DNA from: Argyresthia goedartella
Taxonomy: Eukaryota > Arthropoda > Insecta > Lepidoptera > Argyresthiidae
NCBI GenBank assembly: GCA_949825045.1
Contig: OX463809.1
Span: forward strand, 5,421,501 to 5,485,500
Reading direction: 5' to 3'
Length of the DNA stretch: 64,000 nucleotides
This document shows, one piece after another, positions 33,554 through 43,466 of this stretch. The position numbers and the translations under genes are program-made. Position 1 is the first letter of the stretch. Every line of letters begins with the position of its first letter. The notes beneath the pieces are model-generated. The model searched no databases. It was not told the DNA's origin and saw only the letters and a list, made by a program, of their open reading frames with translations.

Positions 33554-34413
33554 ATGGCACCTTCGCCCTTGACGGTACTGCGGTATGGTGTCCGTGAGGA
33601 GATGAGATGGCTCGCCCATACTCACAAGTATGTGGAGCGACCTGACATGGACGATGTCCTGCTCAAGCGTGTGGAGGACGCAATGACACGCGTCGGGAAG
33701 GTGTGTCGGCTGGCTGCGGAGGCTGAAGCCCTCGGGCTTACGGATGAGGCCTCGGTGGCTGCAGTGAAGCAGCTCTGCGCGGATGCTGACCAAGCGATGG
33801 AGTGCTTGGGTGACATCGAGCGTCGCGCCGAAAAAATTAAGCGGTCGCATCGGAATGACCGCGGGGAGGGTAGCGGAGACCCCCCCCCCCTAAGGGTGTT
33901 GTTGGACGGCTGCCACACCTGGAGATTCCGGCCTTCGGTGGGGCAATTGATGAGTGGCCGGCATTCATCAATTTATTCCATAGTCTGGTCCACGGTCGGG
34001 ACGACCTGGACAACGCCTACAAGTTGGCCCAACTATTGATGGCACTGCGGGGTGAACCGAAGGAGTTGGTCGGTCACCTAACGGTCACGGCGGGCAATTA
34101 TGAGATTGCCCGGGCCATATTGTTCGACCGCTACCAACACAAACGGCGGTGGGTTGATGCGCAGCTGGGGAAGCTGTTTAGCATCCCAAGAGTAACCCGG
34201 GATGTTGACATCCGGGTACAGGTGCTCAACCCTGTGCTGGTGGCCACTAAGGCCCTTCAGAACCTTGGTCTGCTGGTAGACCAATGGTCATATATCGTGT
34301 TGTATATGGTTTTGTCACGGTTGCCTGCAGCTGTTCAAAGTCGGTTTGAACAGCTGCATGGGGGCAGTAGCTCGGAACTGCCCACACTCGTCCAAGTAAC
34401 GGATTTTTTGTAG
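33554..34413 (+). pseudogene. BEL copy 2 gag, N-terminal part, frameshifted
   Basis: The ATG at 33554 starts MAPSPLTVLRYG. A run of ten C residues near 33884-33893 shifts the frame, so the capsid continues from 34024 in another frame (LLMALRGEPKELVGHL, FDRYQHKRRWVDAQL). It retains the 89 bp that copy 1 has lost. A TAG at 34411, in place of the GAG in copy 1, ends it before the zinc-knuckle region. The protein family and role are as in copy 1. Confidence 0.82.
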
Positions 34414-35288
34414 GGTGAATGCAGGCGATGCGACACATTGGATACGGAGGCCAGTGTGCAGCGCCAACCCGCGCGGATGCGGGAGGGGCCGCGCCCCCCA
34501 CCCCCAACGGGAGGGTGGGCGGTCAAAACAGTTTGGCGTTTTGAGTGCCGCGCCGTCGGGTGACGGCTGTGTGCACTGCGACAGTGCCGGTCATGAAGTG
34601 ACCAGTTGCGCCAACTTTAAGTTTCGGTTGTGTTTCGGTTGTTTGGGGCCGCACCCGCTGAGCGAGTGCTCACGCGCGTCCCCCTGTGTGTGCTGCGGTG
34701 GCAAGCACCACATCGTGTTGTGCCTGAACTGGTCAGGCCCTTCGGACGGTCACCAGGGCCGGACTCAGGTTGGGCAACGGGAGTCACCAACGGGGTGACT
34801 GGGGTACCCGCGGACGGGACCGCCCCCGAGGGGAAGGGGGCAGCGCGGGGGGTAACAGGCGGGATAGCCGGGGTTCGGTCGCCGCTGTCCAGGGTCAGCG
34901 AGGACTTCGGGCCGCTGGCTCACCGCGTGTTACGGGCGGGTGTCAGATGGCACCTATGAGTGGCGCGAAGGCTGGGAGCCCACCACCTTCTGCGCCACCC
35001 TGCCCGTCGCTCTGGGAGGCGAACAGGGAGGCGAACAGTCGGATGTCGCCCCCATTCCTAGAGCGCCCCAGGTTGGATCCGCTCTCCCCCCTCCATCCAC
35101 GGTGGCCACCGGGCACACCGTTCACAGTCCGGTATGGTCGGGTACCGGGACAGCGAGGGGCCTATTATGCGGGTTGGGACCCCCTGATGTACATACGGTC
35201 TGATATGCCACCGGTGGCATATCAGAAGCCGAGTTACCAGGCCGACGGGGGTCTCAGCGGGTTCGGATCCCGCGGAGGTTCCCGCTAG
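34414..35288 (+). pseudogene. BEL copy 2 gag C-terminal part with zinc knuckles
   Basis: The CCHC knuckle CVHCDSAGHEVTSC and the boxes CFGC and CVCCGGKHHIVLC are present. The second knuckle is shortened by a 36-bp or similar deletion relative to copy 1. A further deletion near 34770 changes the frame; the Gly/Pro-rich tail then runs to the TAG at 35286-35288. That TAG is in the same place as in copy 1. A 28-bp perfect palindrome at 35199-35226 changes the local protein by one residue. Confidence 0.8.
35199..35226. repeat. 28-bp perfect palindrome in BEL copy 2 gag
   Basis: The arms TCTGATATGCCACC and GGTGGCATATCAGA meet without a spacer. The same place in copy 1 (about 13730-13756) has only a 6-bp imperfect inverted repeat (GATATG...CATATC), giving a before/after pair. 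Confidence 0.93.
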
Positions 35289-36569
35289 GGACACGCCGCC
35301 CACTTACAGGGTGCCGCCACTCCACAGACGGTCATGCTCCCCACCGCCTCGGTGATAGCGTGGAGTTCGGACGGCAAATCTTGTGTGGCACGAGCACTAT
35401 TGGACTCGGGGGCCCAGGGGTGCTTAGTCTCGTGCAACCTTGTAAGACGGTTGGGCATTTCGGTAAGGGAGTATCCACATTCCATTCGGGGAATTGGGAA
35501 CACGGAAGTCGGTTCCGTTAAGGGAGTATGTCGGATTACTCTCTCGTCACGGGTGGATTCATCGGTGAATCTGACGGTCACGGCATTAGTCATGCCTAAT
35601 GTGATGGGCTCACACCCTCACGTACGGTTGTCGCCCTCGGTGCGACAGTTGGTCGCTGGGTTGTCACTGGCTGACCCGGAGTTCGATATTCCGGGCCCAG
35701 TAGACATTTTATTGGGTGTCGATGCCTTGGGATACCTGTTAGTGCCAGGTGTCCACGTGTTGCAGGCGACTGGTCTGGTTTCGGTCAACACCAGACTGGG
35801 CCATGCGGTAATGGGTCCGGTCATGCCGGCTGCCCCACGCCTAGCGACTCGTAGTCCCTTATTCGGTTCTGTACTCTCGGAGGTGATACAGAAGTTTTGG
35901 GAGGTGGAGGAACCACCTACGGTCCGCCAGTTGGACCCGGTTGAACAAGAGTGTGAACAGTTTTATCGGAACAATACTGGTCGCTTTCGGTCAGGTCGAT
36001 TGTGTCACGCTCCGGAGTTGGTTGGACATCCCTTGTGGTGGGGTCCAAAATGGTTGACTCAAGCCGAATCGGATTGGCCAATGAGTCCACGCGTTACCAC
36101 GGCGAACGGCGCCTTGACAGTCGGTGTCTGTACGACGCAACCAGAGCCGGAAGAGGAGTTCAGCCTGCTGGAACGGTACAGCTCGCTCGACAAGCTGGTC
36201 AATGTGACCGCCTGGATCTGCCGATTTGCGCGGAATTGTCGGAATTCTGAGGCGCAACGAGTGCGGACACAGGTCCTGACACCACGGGAACGGAACCATG
36301 CGTTGTTCGCATTGGTACGGAACGTGCAGACGGTGCACTTTAAGTCCGAATTGGACATTCTGAGACGCGGACGCGTCCAACTGAAGGGAGCTGTGGCTCG
36401 GCTCAACCCGTTTATTGACCCTCAAGGATTGCTGAGGGTAGGAGGTCGGCTGCGGAATGCCAACCTGCCTTATGCGGCTCGCCACCCGTTGTTACTCCCT
36501 AGGAAAGGGAAGTTGGTCGAACTGTTGATACACACATTCGGAATGGGCATGTCGGATGCCACGCCTTGA
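35289..36569 (+). pseudogene. BEL copy 2 protease fused in frame to RNase H/integrase remnants
   Basis: Protease (ARALLDSGAQGCLVS, then DILLGVDALGYLL) runs through RNNTGRFRSGR and, across the 1.5-kb deletion junction near 35998, directly into CHAPELVGHPLWWGPKWLTQ and the HHCC zone start (RHPLLLPRKGKLVELLI). The frame is open for 411 codons after the ATG at 35334. A 7-bp deletion near 36529 then ends it. RT and the RNase H catalytic part are absent. Confidence 0.85.
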
Positions 36570-37636
36570 TGGCGTTTCTCCAGCGCGAGTTCTGGATTCT
36601 ATCGGGAAGACGCTTAGTGCGTAGCGTCGTATTTCGGTGCCTGCCTTGTTATCGGGCCAAGGCGGCTACGATGCAGCCCCAGATGGGCGATTTGCCCTCG
36701 GATAGGGTTAACGAAATCCGGCCCTTTGCGGGTGTCGGAACGGATTTCGCGGGACCATTCATGGTCAAGTCTTCACAGCTACGGAACGCCAGATTAATGA
36801 AGGCATACCTGTGCGACTTCGTGTGCTTGGGCACGAAGGCAGTCCACTTGGAGGTGGTCAGTGACCTCACTACAGAGGCATTTATCGCATGTCTAGATCG
36901 GTTCGTCTCACGAAGGGGCCTCCCGACATTAATCCGTTCGGAGAACGGCACAAATTTTGTCGGAGCCAGGCGATATCTGCAGGAGGTCACTCAATTCCTG
37001 AACGGTAACCAGGATGCCATCGGTACGGCTTGCTCCCGACGAGGGATTGAATGGGTTTTCAGTCTGCCGGGATGTCCTCATCATTGGGGAGGAATATTTG
37101 AGGCTGCGGTTAAATCGGCTAAGTCGCACCTGACGAGGATCATCGGTGAGACCTCTCTACGCTTTGAAGAGCTTGCGACGCTGTTCTGTAAAATTGAAAT
37201 GACACTGAACTCGCGTCCGTTGTGCCCGCTCAGTTCGGATCCAAATGATTTGGAAGCGTTGACGCCGGGTCACTTCCTGATAGGTCAGCCCCTTAACGCC
37301 CTGCCAGAATACCCATTCGATGATGTTAAGTTAAGTCGGTTAACTAGGTGGCAGATGTTGCAGCAGATGGCTCAAGATTTTTGGAAACGGTGGTCCCTTG
37401 AGTACTTGCACATCTTGCAGCAGCGCCTTAAGTGGACTGACCGGACGAGCCCCCCTCAAGTCGGTGATTTGGTGCTGATTAAGGATGCGAACCTGCCATC
37501 ATTGAGATGGAGACGAGGACGGATCGTCAATTTGTACACGGGTCGGGATGGCACGCCTCGATCAGCAGAAGTCAAGGTGGGGGACTCGGTCCTCAAGAGA
37601 GCGGTCGCAACACTTTCTCGCCTTCCTATTGATTAG
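36566..37636 (+). pseudogene. BEL copy 2 integrase catalytic and C-terminal region
   Basis: After the 7-bp deletion the frame continues with MAFLQREFWILSGRRLV, CLPCYRAKA, the catalytic core GTDFAGPF, then RSENGTNFVGA (copy 1 has RSDNGTNFVGA, so a catalytic Asp is Glu here), HHWGGIFEAAVKSAK and the C-terminal VGDLVLIKDANLP. It ends at the same TAG as copy 1. The Asp-to-Glu change would be expected to impair strand transfer. Confidence 0.85.
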
Positions 37637-37667
37637 GGACAGGTTCGGGCCTGTCCGGGCGGGTGAC

Positions 37668-38226
37668 TGTTTAATATTTATGCTTCGGAACGCACCGGTT
37701 TTTTGTTGCGCGGATCGACCGCGAGTAATCGGGACATCACTAAGCGGAAACGGAACCGCAGCTGTCACTCGTACCAACGAGATGAAAAATTAGAGGTTAT
37801 CTTTTCTCGTCGGGAGAACAAACATGTCTGCTCAGGCATCGGGCCATTGATTGTAATTCGGTGTAACAATCGTCTAATACAGGTGTCGAGCCTGGTCGGA
37901 GTGTAAATCTACCACATCGTCGGGAAATAAGTAGATTCGCGTCAGCGGTTAAGTGATCCGTGTTGATTGGACATCGTCGTATCGGACGGCGACTCCACGT
38001 GTCGGCAGGCGGCACGCCGGCGACAGCGTCGGGCAGCGACAGTGAGATTCATTACTGATCCTACCCAAACTTGTGCCCTTATCCCGTATTCCTGCCCCGA
38101 ATCGAGCTTTCGATTTCCGGTCTACGACGACAAGGTAAGGTAACAATCAAGATTTTCTCTCCCGTGCTGGCAACAACCCAGCCCCTCAAGATTCCACGCC
38201 GTTCGGTTGAGGCGTGGAATTAATCA
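37668..38226 (+). repeat. 3' LTR of BEL copy 2 (559 bp)
   Basis: It is the same length as the 5' LTR, with four single-base differences near 38010, 38053, 38104 and 38171. The right duplication GTAAG follows. Confidence 0.95.
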
Positions 38227-38231
38227 GTAAG

Positions 38232-39800
38232 TTCACTAGGCCCCTGTCATGATAACTACCTACTCTTGCTCAAACGGCTAGGGTTGTCGCTTAGCGGATT
38301 CAGGAGTCGCCGCTCAGTTAACACCAACTTGCTGACTTTAGTCGAGATTGTGTCGAAGTGCATGGACAAGGGATGTCAGGTGGACGTCGCCTATATGGAC
38401 TTTCGTAAGGCGTTCGACAGAGTCGATAATGATGTCCTAATGAAGAAGTTATGTGCCATTGGATTTGCCCCACGGCTGTTGGTTTTCTTCGCTGACTACC
38501 TCAAGAACCGCCAGCAATATGTGCGACACGGCTGTTTTGAGTCCCAGCCGTACCATACACGGTCGGGCGTTAGCCAAGGGTCTATTTTCGGGCCGTTGTT
38601 ATTTATCATTATGATAAATGACCTGGAATTAGAGCTTAAACACGCCAATTGCCTTCTGTATGCGGACGATCTGAAACTGATACTTCCCGTGAGTTCAGAG
38701 GATGATTGTAGTTTGCTGCAGGAAGATTTAGACGCGGTTCATAGGTGGAGTGTGAACAATAAACTCCTCTTCAATACTGCCAAGTGCTATGTAATGTCCT
38801 TTACGCGCTCCTCTCATCCTATAAGCGCGATATATACACTCGGTACGGAGTCTTTGACTCGAGTGTATTCGATTAGGGACCTCGGTGTTACGTTCGACCC
38901 TAAACTTACATTCCATGAGCACGTGAGCACATTGGCCAAGGAATGCTTCAAAAGATTGGGGTTTGTAATACGGAATAGTAAGGGATTCCATAACCTGGGT
39001 GTGGTCCAGCTTCTCTACATGGCCCTAGTGAGAACCAAACTTGAATCTAGCTCGGTGGTTTGGAATCCGCATACTTTTGCTCGAGAAGGTACACAAAGCT
39101 TTCCTACGATACCTATATAAGCGGAAATTTGGATACTACCCTTATCTTTATCCATCCGCTTTTATATTGGGTATGCTCGGATACAACTCACTAGAGGTCA
39201 GACGTAACACCGAGCAGCTTCTGACTGTGTGTCGATTGTTGCGAGGCGACAGTGACTGTGTCACGCTTGTCGGTACGGTATGCGCGCTATACGTGCCCGA
39301 CAGTTATCTCCGCGCGCGTAGGCACCAGCTGTTAGCGGGCGGCACGTACCGCACGGTGGCGCGCCAGTAGTCTCCACTGGTGAGGGCGCGGGATAGCCTC
39401 AATGCTCTGCTGGCTGCTGCACCACTGACTGATCTGTTTGGTGATGAGTGGAGGCATATTGTGCGAGAATGTGGCAGGTTCTGCGAGATGAAGGAGTGAA
39501 AGTGTTGTCTTAGATTTTTTTTTTTTTTTTTGCATTGACATTTTAATTTAGTACCCTTGACATACCTAATAATGTTTAATACTATTTGAATTTGACCTAA
39601 AGTTAATGTTTAATGTGATTTGATATGTAGTATTTTCTACGAATTTGTACCCTTTGTTCCCTACCTGTGAAATCGACATACCTAAATTGATTCTGACATT
39701 GTATAACTATTAGACTTTGTACAGCGCATTGGGTGTATGCCTGTAATGTTGTACATCGTAATTGTATATTAAATTAAATAAATAAATAAATAAAAATAAA
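38232..39800 (+). mobile_element. CR1-like LINE fragment, 5' truncated
   Basis: It starts just after the right target duplication of BEL copy 2, so BEL may have landed in or beside it. It holds RT and C-terminal coding sequence (38266-39370). A 3' UTR of about 400 bases with a run of T at 39515 follows. The tail is AAATAAATAAATAAATAAA near 39773-39795, like that of LINE-G. Confidence 0.75.
38266..39370 (+). pseudogene. CR1-like reverse transcriptase fragment, frameshifted
   Basis: RT blocks are SGFRSRRSVNTNLLTL, VDVAYMDFRKAFDRVD, SGVSQGSIFGPLLF and CLLYADDLKLIL (catalytic YADD), followed by RDLGVTFDPKLTFHEH and SSVVWNPHT. A frameshift near 39065 moves the C-terminal part (KAFLRYLYKRKFGY, LGMLGYNSLEVRRN) to another frame, which ends at the TAG at 39368. 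The GVPQG box reads GVSQG. Endonuclease and ORF1 are absent. Confidence 0.85.
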
Positions 39801-41636
39801 TTAGCGCCGCGGGTAAAACAAGTACCTACTTACAGGTGATCACAAAGAAAATCACTGAACAAAAAATACTCTGGTGTTATAGGACGCTATAGGTAGTTAT
39901 AGTTACCTACTGGGAAAGTTACCCGAGTTTTTTTTATTTATTTTTATTTTATGTATTTGTATCTTGCAATCAGTCTTTCGACTATAAACAGATGCGATGT
40001 AGTTTATATCGGGTAAGGCGCTACTCCCAGTGGAGTCTGCCTTTCTTATGTGGAGTCAGTTTATTTGCTGACTATCCTGGTCAAATATATCACGCCGCTT
40101 TTTTAATCTGCGTATGGTTTCTGGTATTGTAAGCTGGCCTGCAAGTTGGTTTGGGTGCCTTAGAAGGCGTTGTTTATACTTGTCACAACGCATCTTCATC
40201 TCCTGTTTGACCATAAGCATATTGGTACCATCATGGATCTCCGCTGTTCTGATAAACCAGGGTGCATTAGTTATTTTTTTTTAAATATAGTTTTGAGCTC
40301 TTTGTATTATCATTATATTGGAATCACTAGCAGAACCCCATAGTTCTATGCCATATGTCCAGATTGGTTTCAGTATGACCTGGTAGATGAGTAACTTGTT
40401 GTCGATTGCTAGTTTTGAGTTTCTTCCAAGCAGCCAATGTAGGCCTCTATATTTTAAATTAATTTCATCTCTCTTTGCTTGAACATGTTGCCTCCAGGTA
40501 AGTCTGCGGTCTAGGTGCATTCCCAGGTACTTAACAGTGTTACGGTGTGGGAGATGAGTGCCATTTAGGCTAACTGGTGGACAGTCTTCTTTGCGGAGGG
40601 TGAAAGTTATGTGCACTGATTTGGATGCGCTTGCTGCAATTCTCCACTTGGATAACCACTCTTCTACACAGTGCAAACTTTTTTGTAATTTTAGAGATGC
40701 TTCATCTGGACTTCTGTTTGAGGCTAGAATAGCCGTGTCGTCGGCAAAGGTTGCGATTGTGATCTCTGGACTTTGTGGTACGTCAGATGTGTACAAAGTA
40801 TACAATACGGGTCCCAATACTGAGCCTAGTGGGACTCCCGCAGATATGTCGTGGAAAGGTGATGTGCAGTAATTTTCTTTGTCTTGAAATATTCTGTTTG
40901 ACAGGTATGATTGTAATACTCCATAAAATGTATGTGTAATAGAGTCTTTATTTTGAATAAAAGCCCCTTATGCCATACTCTGTCGAAGGCTTGTTGCACA
41001 TCGAGGAATGCAGCCGAACAGTATTCTTTCTTCTCGAAGGTCTTTCTAATAGTTCTGCAAACTCTGTGAACTTGTTCTATTGTACCGTGTTCTTTACGAA
41101 AACCAAATTGGTGGTCAGGGACTATAGAGTTTTCGGTTAGAACCTTGCTCAGTCTGCTTAGCAAGATCTTTTCACACAACTTGGATAAAATTGGTAGCAA
41201 ACTTATCGGCCGGTATGATGTTATGTCGTGGACTGGTTTGCCCGGTTTAGGAACCATGATGTCGGGAAACCCGCCAAATATCTGGGAAGTGTCCCAGTCT
41301 CGTGATGGCATTGAACAAAGTACAGAGCTACACTATGCCCTTACGTGGTAGTTCCTCGAGGACCCTCTTGTCAATGAGATCGAAGCCCGGTGCCTTGTTG
41401 TTCTCTAGATATCTTATGTGAATACAGATCTCTTTAGGTGTCACAAATTTAAGAGGTAGATTGAGTTGATAATCTTGGTTTAGAACCAAGTCAATATCTG
41501 ATTCGTTTGCATTTGGTTCTGGATCATTGGGTTTAAATACTTGGCTGAGATGGTTGGCGAAGGCTTCAGCCTTATCTTGTGCCCTTTTTGCCCAGGTACC
41601 ATCTTGATTCCGGAGCGGCGGCTTGTGGTGCAGCGG

Positions 41637-42086
41637 TCGATTTAAATTTTTACATGCTTTCCATAGAGAGTAATTTGAGGATTTTGTGGCGGAGAGTTTC
41701 CAAGTGAGCCTGGACAGCGACGTCGTCAGCTTCCGCTATCATGAGTTTTAGGTCTTTTATGGCTTTATTAAGCGTTGTTTTGTCACTTGGATGTCTGCTA
41801 TTATGCCATACTCTCCGCAGCCTTCTTTTATCCAGTAGTTTTAATTTTATGCTATCCGAGTCGATTTAAATTTTTACATGCTTTCCATAGAGAGTAATTT
41901 GAGGATTTTGTGGCGGAGAGAGTTTCCAAGTGAGCCTGGACAGCGACGTCGTCAGCTTCCGCTATCATGAGTTTTAGGTCTTTTATGGCTTTATTAAGCG
42001 TTGTTTTGTCACTTGGATGTCTGCTATTATGCCATACTCTCCGCAGCCTTCTTTTATCCAGTATTTTTAATTTTATGCTATCCGAG
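41637..42086. repeat. Tandem duplication of 224 bp within Jockey ORF2
   Basis: Copies at 41637-41860 and 41861-42086 are nearly identical. The second has two extra bases (GA) in the GAGAG run near 41919 and one base less near 42063. It repeats linker-region coding sequence, so the first copy is out of frame with the element. Confidence 0.95.
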
Positions 42087-42305
42087 TACACTTTACATAG
42101 TGGCGGGCGTTCAGGAAGTTCTGGTGTAGACGTCCAGCAACATTGTTGTATGGTCTTTGTCAATATTCTGGTTGCATTATCAATGTCAGAGTCACTTTTC
42201 AGCTTCACTTTGAGATCTAGTCGTTCATGTACCAGTTCCCGAAATGCAGTCCAGTCTGTATATTTATTGTACAACTTCAAGTTTCTCTCAGTAGGTAGAG
42301 CTGTT

Positions 42306-42338
42306 ATTCTAACTGTTAGTATCACTAACAGTTAGAAT
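42306..42338. repeat. 33-bp palindrome within Jockey ORF2
   Basis: The arms ATTCTAACTGTTAGT and ACTAACAGTTAGAAT are perfect 15-mers around ATC. It ends the upstream reading frame (NHVHSNC stop) and opens the downstream one, consistent with an inverted duplication inserted into coding DNA. Confidence 0.93.
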
Positions 42339-43007
42339 GTACATGATTTGAGTCGGCATCCAGAAATGTTTCTATGTGGTAAGAAAGTCTAGCCAGGCCC
42401 TTTACAATAAAGAAATCTATGACGTCTGGTAATTTATTTGGATCTGTTGGCCAGTTGGTAGGCTCTGCTATTGAGACTGCAGTGAGGTGGTTCTTATCCA
42501 AACTTTTCTTCAGCACTCTACCCCTAGTGTTAGTCAATCTTGAGGCTCAGTGAGTATGTTTGGCATTCCAATCGCCTCCTGCTATGAAGCGTAAGCCTAG
42601 GGATTTGAATAGTTCATCATATTGTTCCTCAGATATTTTATGCCTGGGTGGGCAGTATACTGCAGAGATATTAAAAGATCCGTTTCGGTCTTCTATTAAG
42701 ACAGTCGCTGCTTGTATGTGAGCTTGTTTAAATTGTGGAAGTTCGCAATGTTTGATACTGGATCTTATAATGACGGCTGCTCCCGCATGAGCGGTTTTAT
42801 CAGGGAGGTTGGTACAATAGATGTTGTAGTTCTTTATCCTGACACTGCTACTAGCTTTGAAGTGTGTTTCCGCTACCAGTAGTATGTCTATATTGTGTGT
42901 ATTTAGGAGAATTCTATCTCTCCTTTTCTTGGGGATAAGCCATCCGGGTTCCAGGTTGCTATCTTGAGGGAAGTCATTTTGAAAGTCTGGAGACAAGTGT
43001 TGATATG

Positions 43008-43115
43008 AGACTGATTAGGGTGCTCATTTGTTGTAGAATAATCTCGAATTTTTCTGATTGTTTCAGGAGCATCTGTTCGATTGAAGTTGGTGTAGGAGTT
43101 TCTATGTTATTTTTT
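43008..43115 (-). pseudogene. Jockey ORF1, C-terminal piece
   Basis: The minus strand reads NNIETPTPTSIEQMLLKQ, then EKFEIILQQMSTLISLIS, ending SRLSK and TGA. Such amphipathic ends are usual for Jockey ORF1. The stop overlaps the ORF2 start. The rest of ORF1 is 10.5 kb away at 53634-54863. Confidence 0.75.
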
Positions 43116-43267
43116 AAAAATGATGAAAAAAATATTTATTAAAATAGCACACAATTATAGTATGTAGGTACAGTTTTACAATTCAAATAGGCACGTTCTT
43201 TCGTAAATGTTATACCATTTTGTTGGCTATTTTGGCGAAAATTTACAATTTGTATTACTTTTGGTCC

Positions 43268-43291
43268 TCACACTAGGCAAGCCTGTATCGT
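43268..43291 (-). promoter_or_regulatory. Conserved LINE 3'-UTR hairpin motif (copy in LINE-F)
   Basis: On the minus strand it reads CGATACAGGC, TT, GCCTAGTGTG. The AGGC/GCCT stem keeps pairing while its sequence differs from the LINE-B and LINE-C copies. Confidence 0.5.
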
Positions 43292-43466
43292 GAGTGACCA
43301 TTTAACGATTTCTAGCATATTTTGCCATCACTTGGAGAAACTTATTGATAGGTATAGCTTTAACAATTTTGGTTTTTATCATTAATGTTATGTAATTTAA
43401 AGGAATTAAATTTATTTTATTATAATAAAAGTTAATTTATATTAAATTAGGACATAATACTTATAT

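Larger units (their letters stand above)
32286..38226 (+). mobile_element. BEL/Pao copy 2: young insertion lacking RT and RNase H
   Basis: It is 5,941 bp with TG...CA LTRs of 559 bp each and a perfect 5-bp duplication GTAAG (32281-32285 and 38227-38231). The two LTRs differ at four positions that I could see. Gag, protease and integrase regions are present but multiply frameshifted. A clean deletion relative to copy 1 removes copy 1 bases 14532-16067 (1,536 bp), that is all of RT and most of RNase H. It is therefore non-autonomous. Confidence 0.95.
40281..42996 (-). pseudogene. Jockey ORF2 (endonuclease and RT), frameshifted and duplicated
   Basis: The endonuclease has LLVAETHFKASS, AGAAVIIRSSIKH and FIAGGDWNAKHTH. 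After a linker broken at 42540 and 42325 come DWTAFRELVHERL, then RT: TSYRPISLLPILSKLCEKIL, HQFGFRKEHGTIEQVHRV, CSAAFLDVQQAFDRVWHKGL, MGPVLYTLYTSDVP and TIATFADDTAILA. The FADD catalytic box is typical for Jockey. The start overlaps ORF1 in the arrangement AAAATGA (near 43006), and a frameshift follows WNPDGL. A 224-bp tandem duplication and a palindrome add to the damage. Confidence 0.85.
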
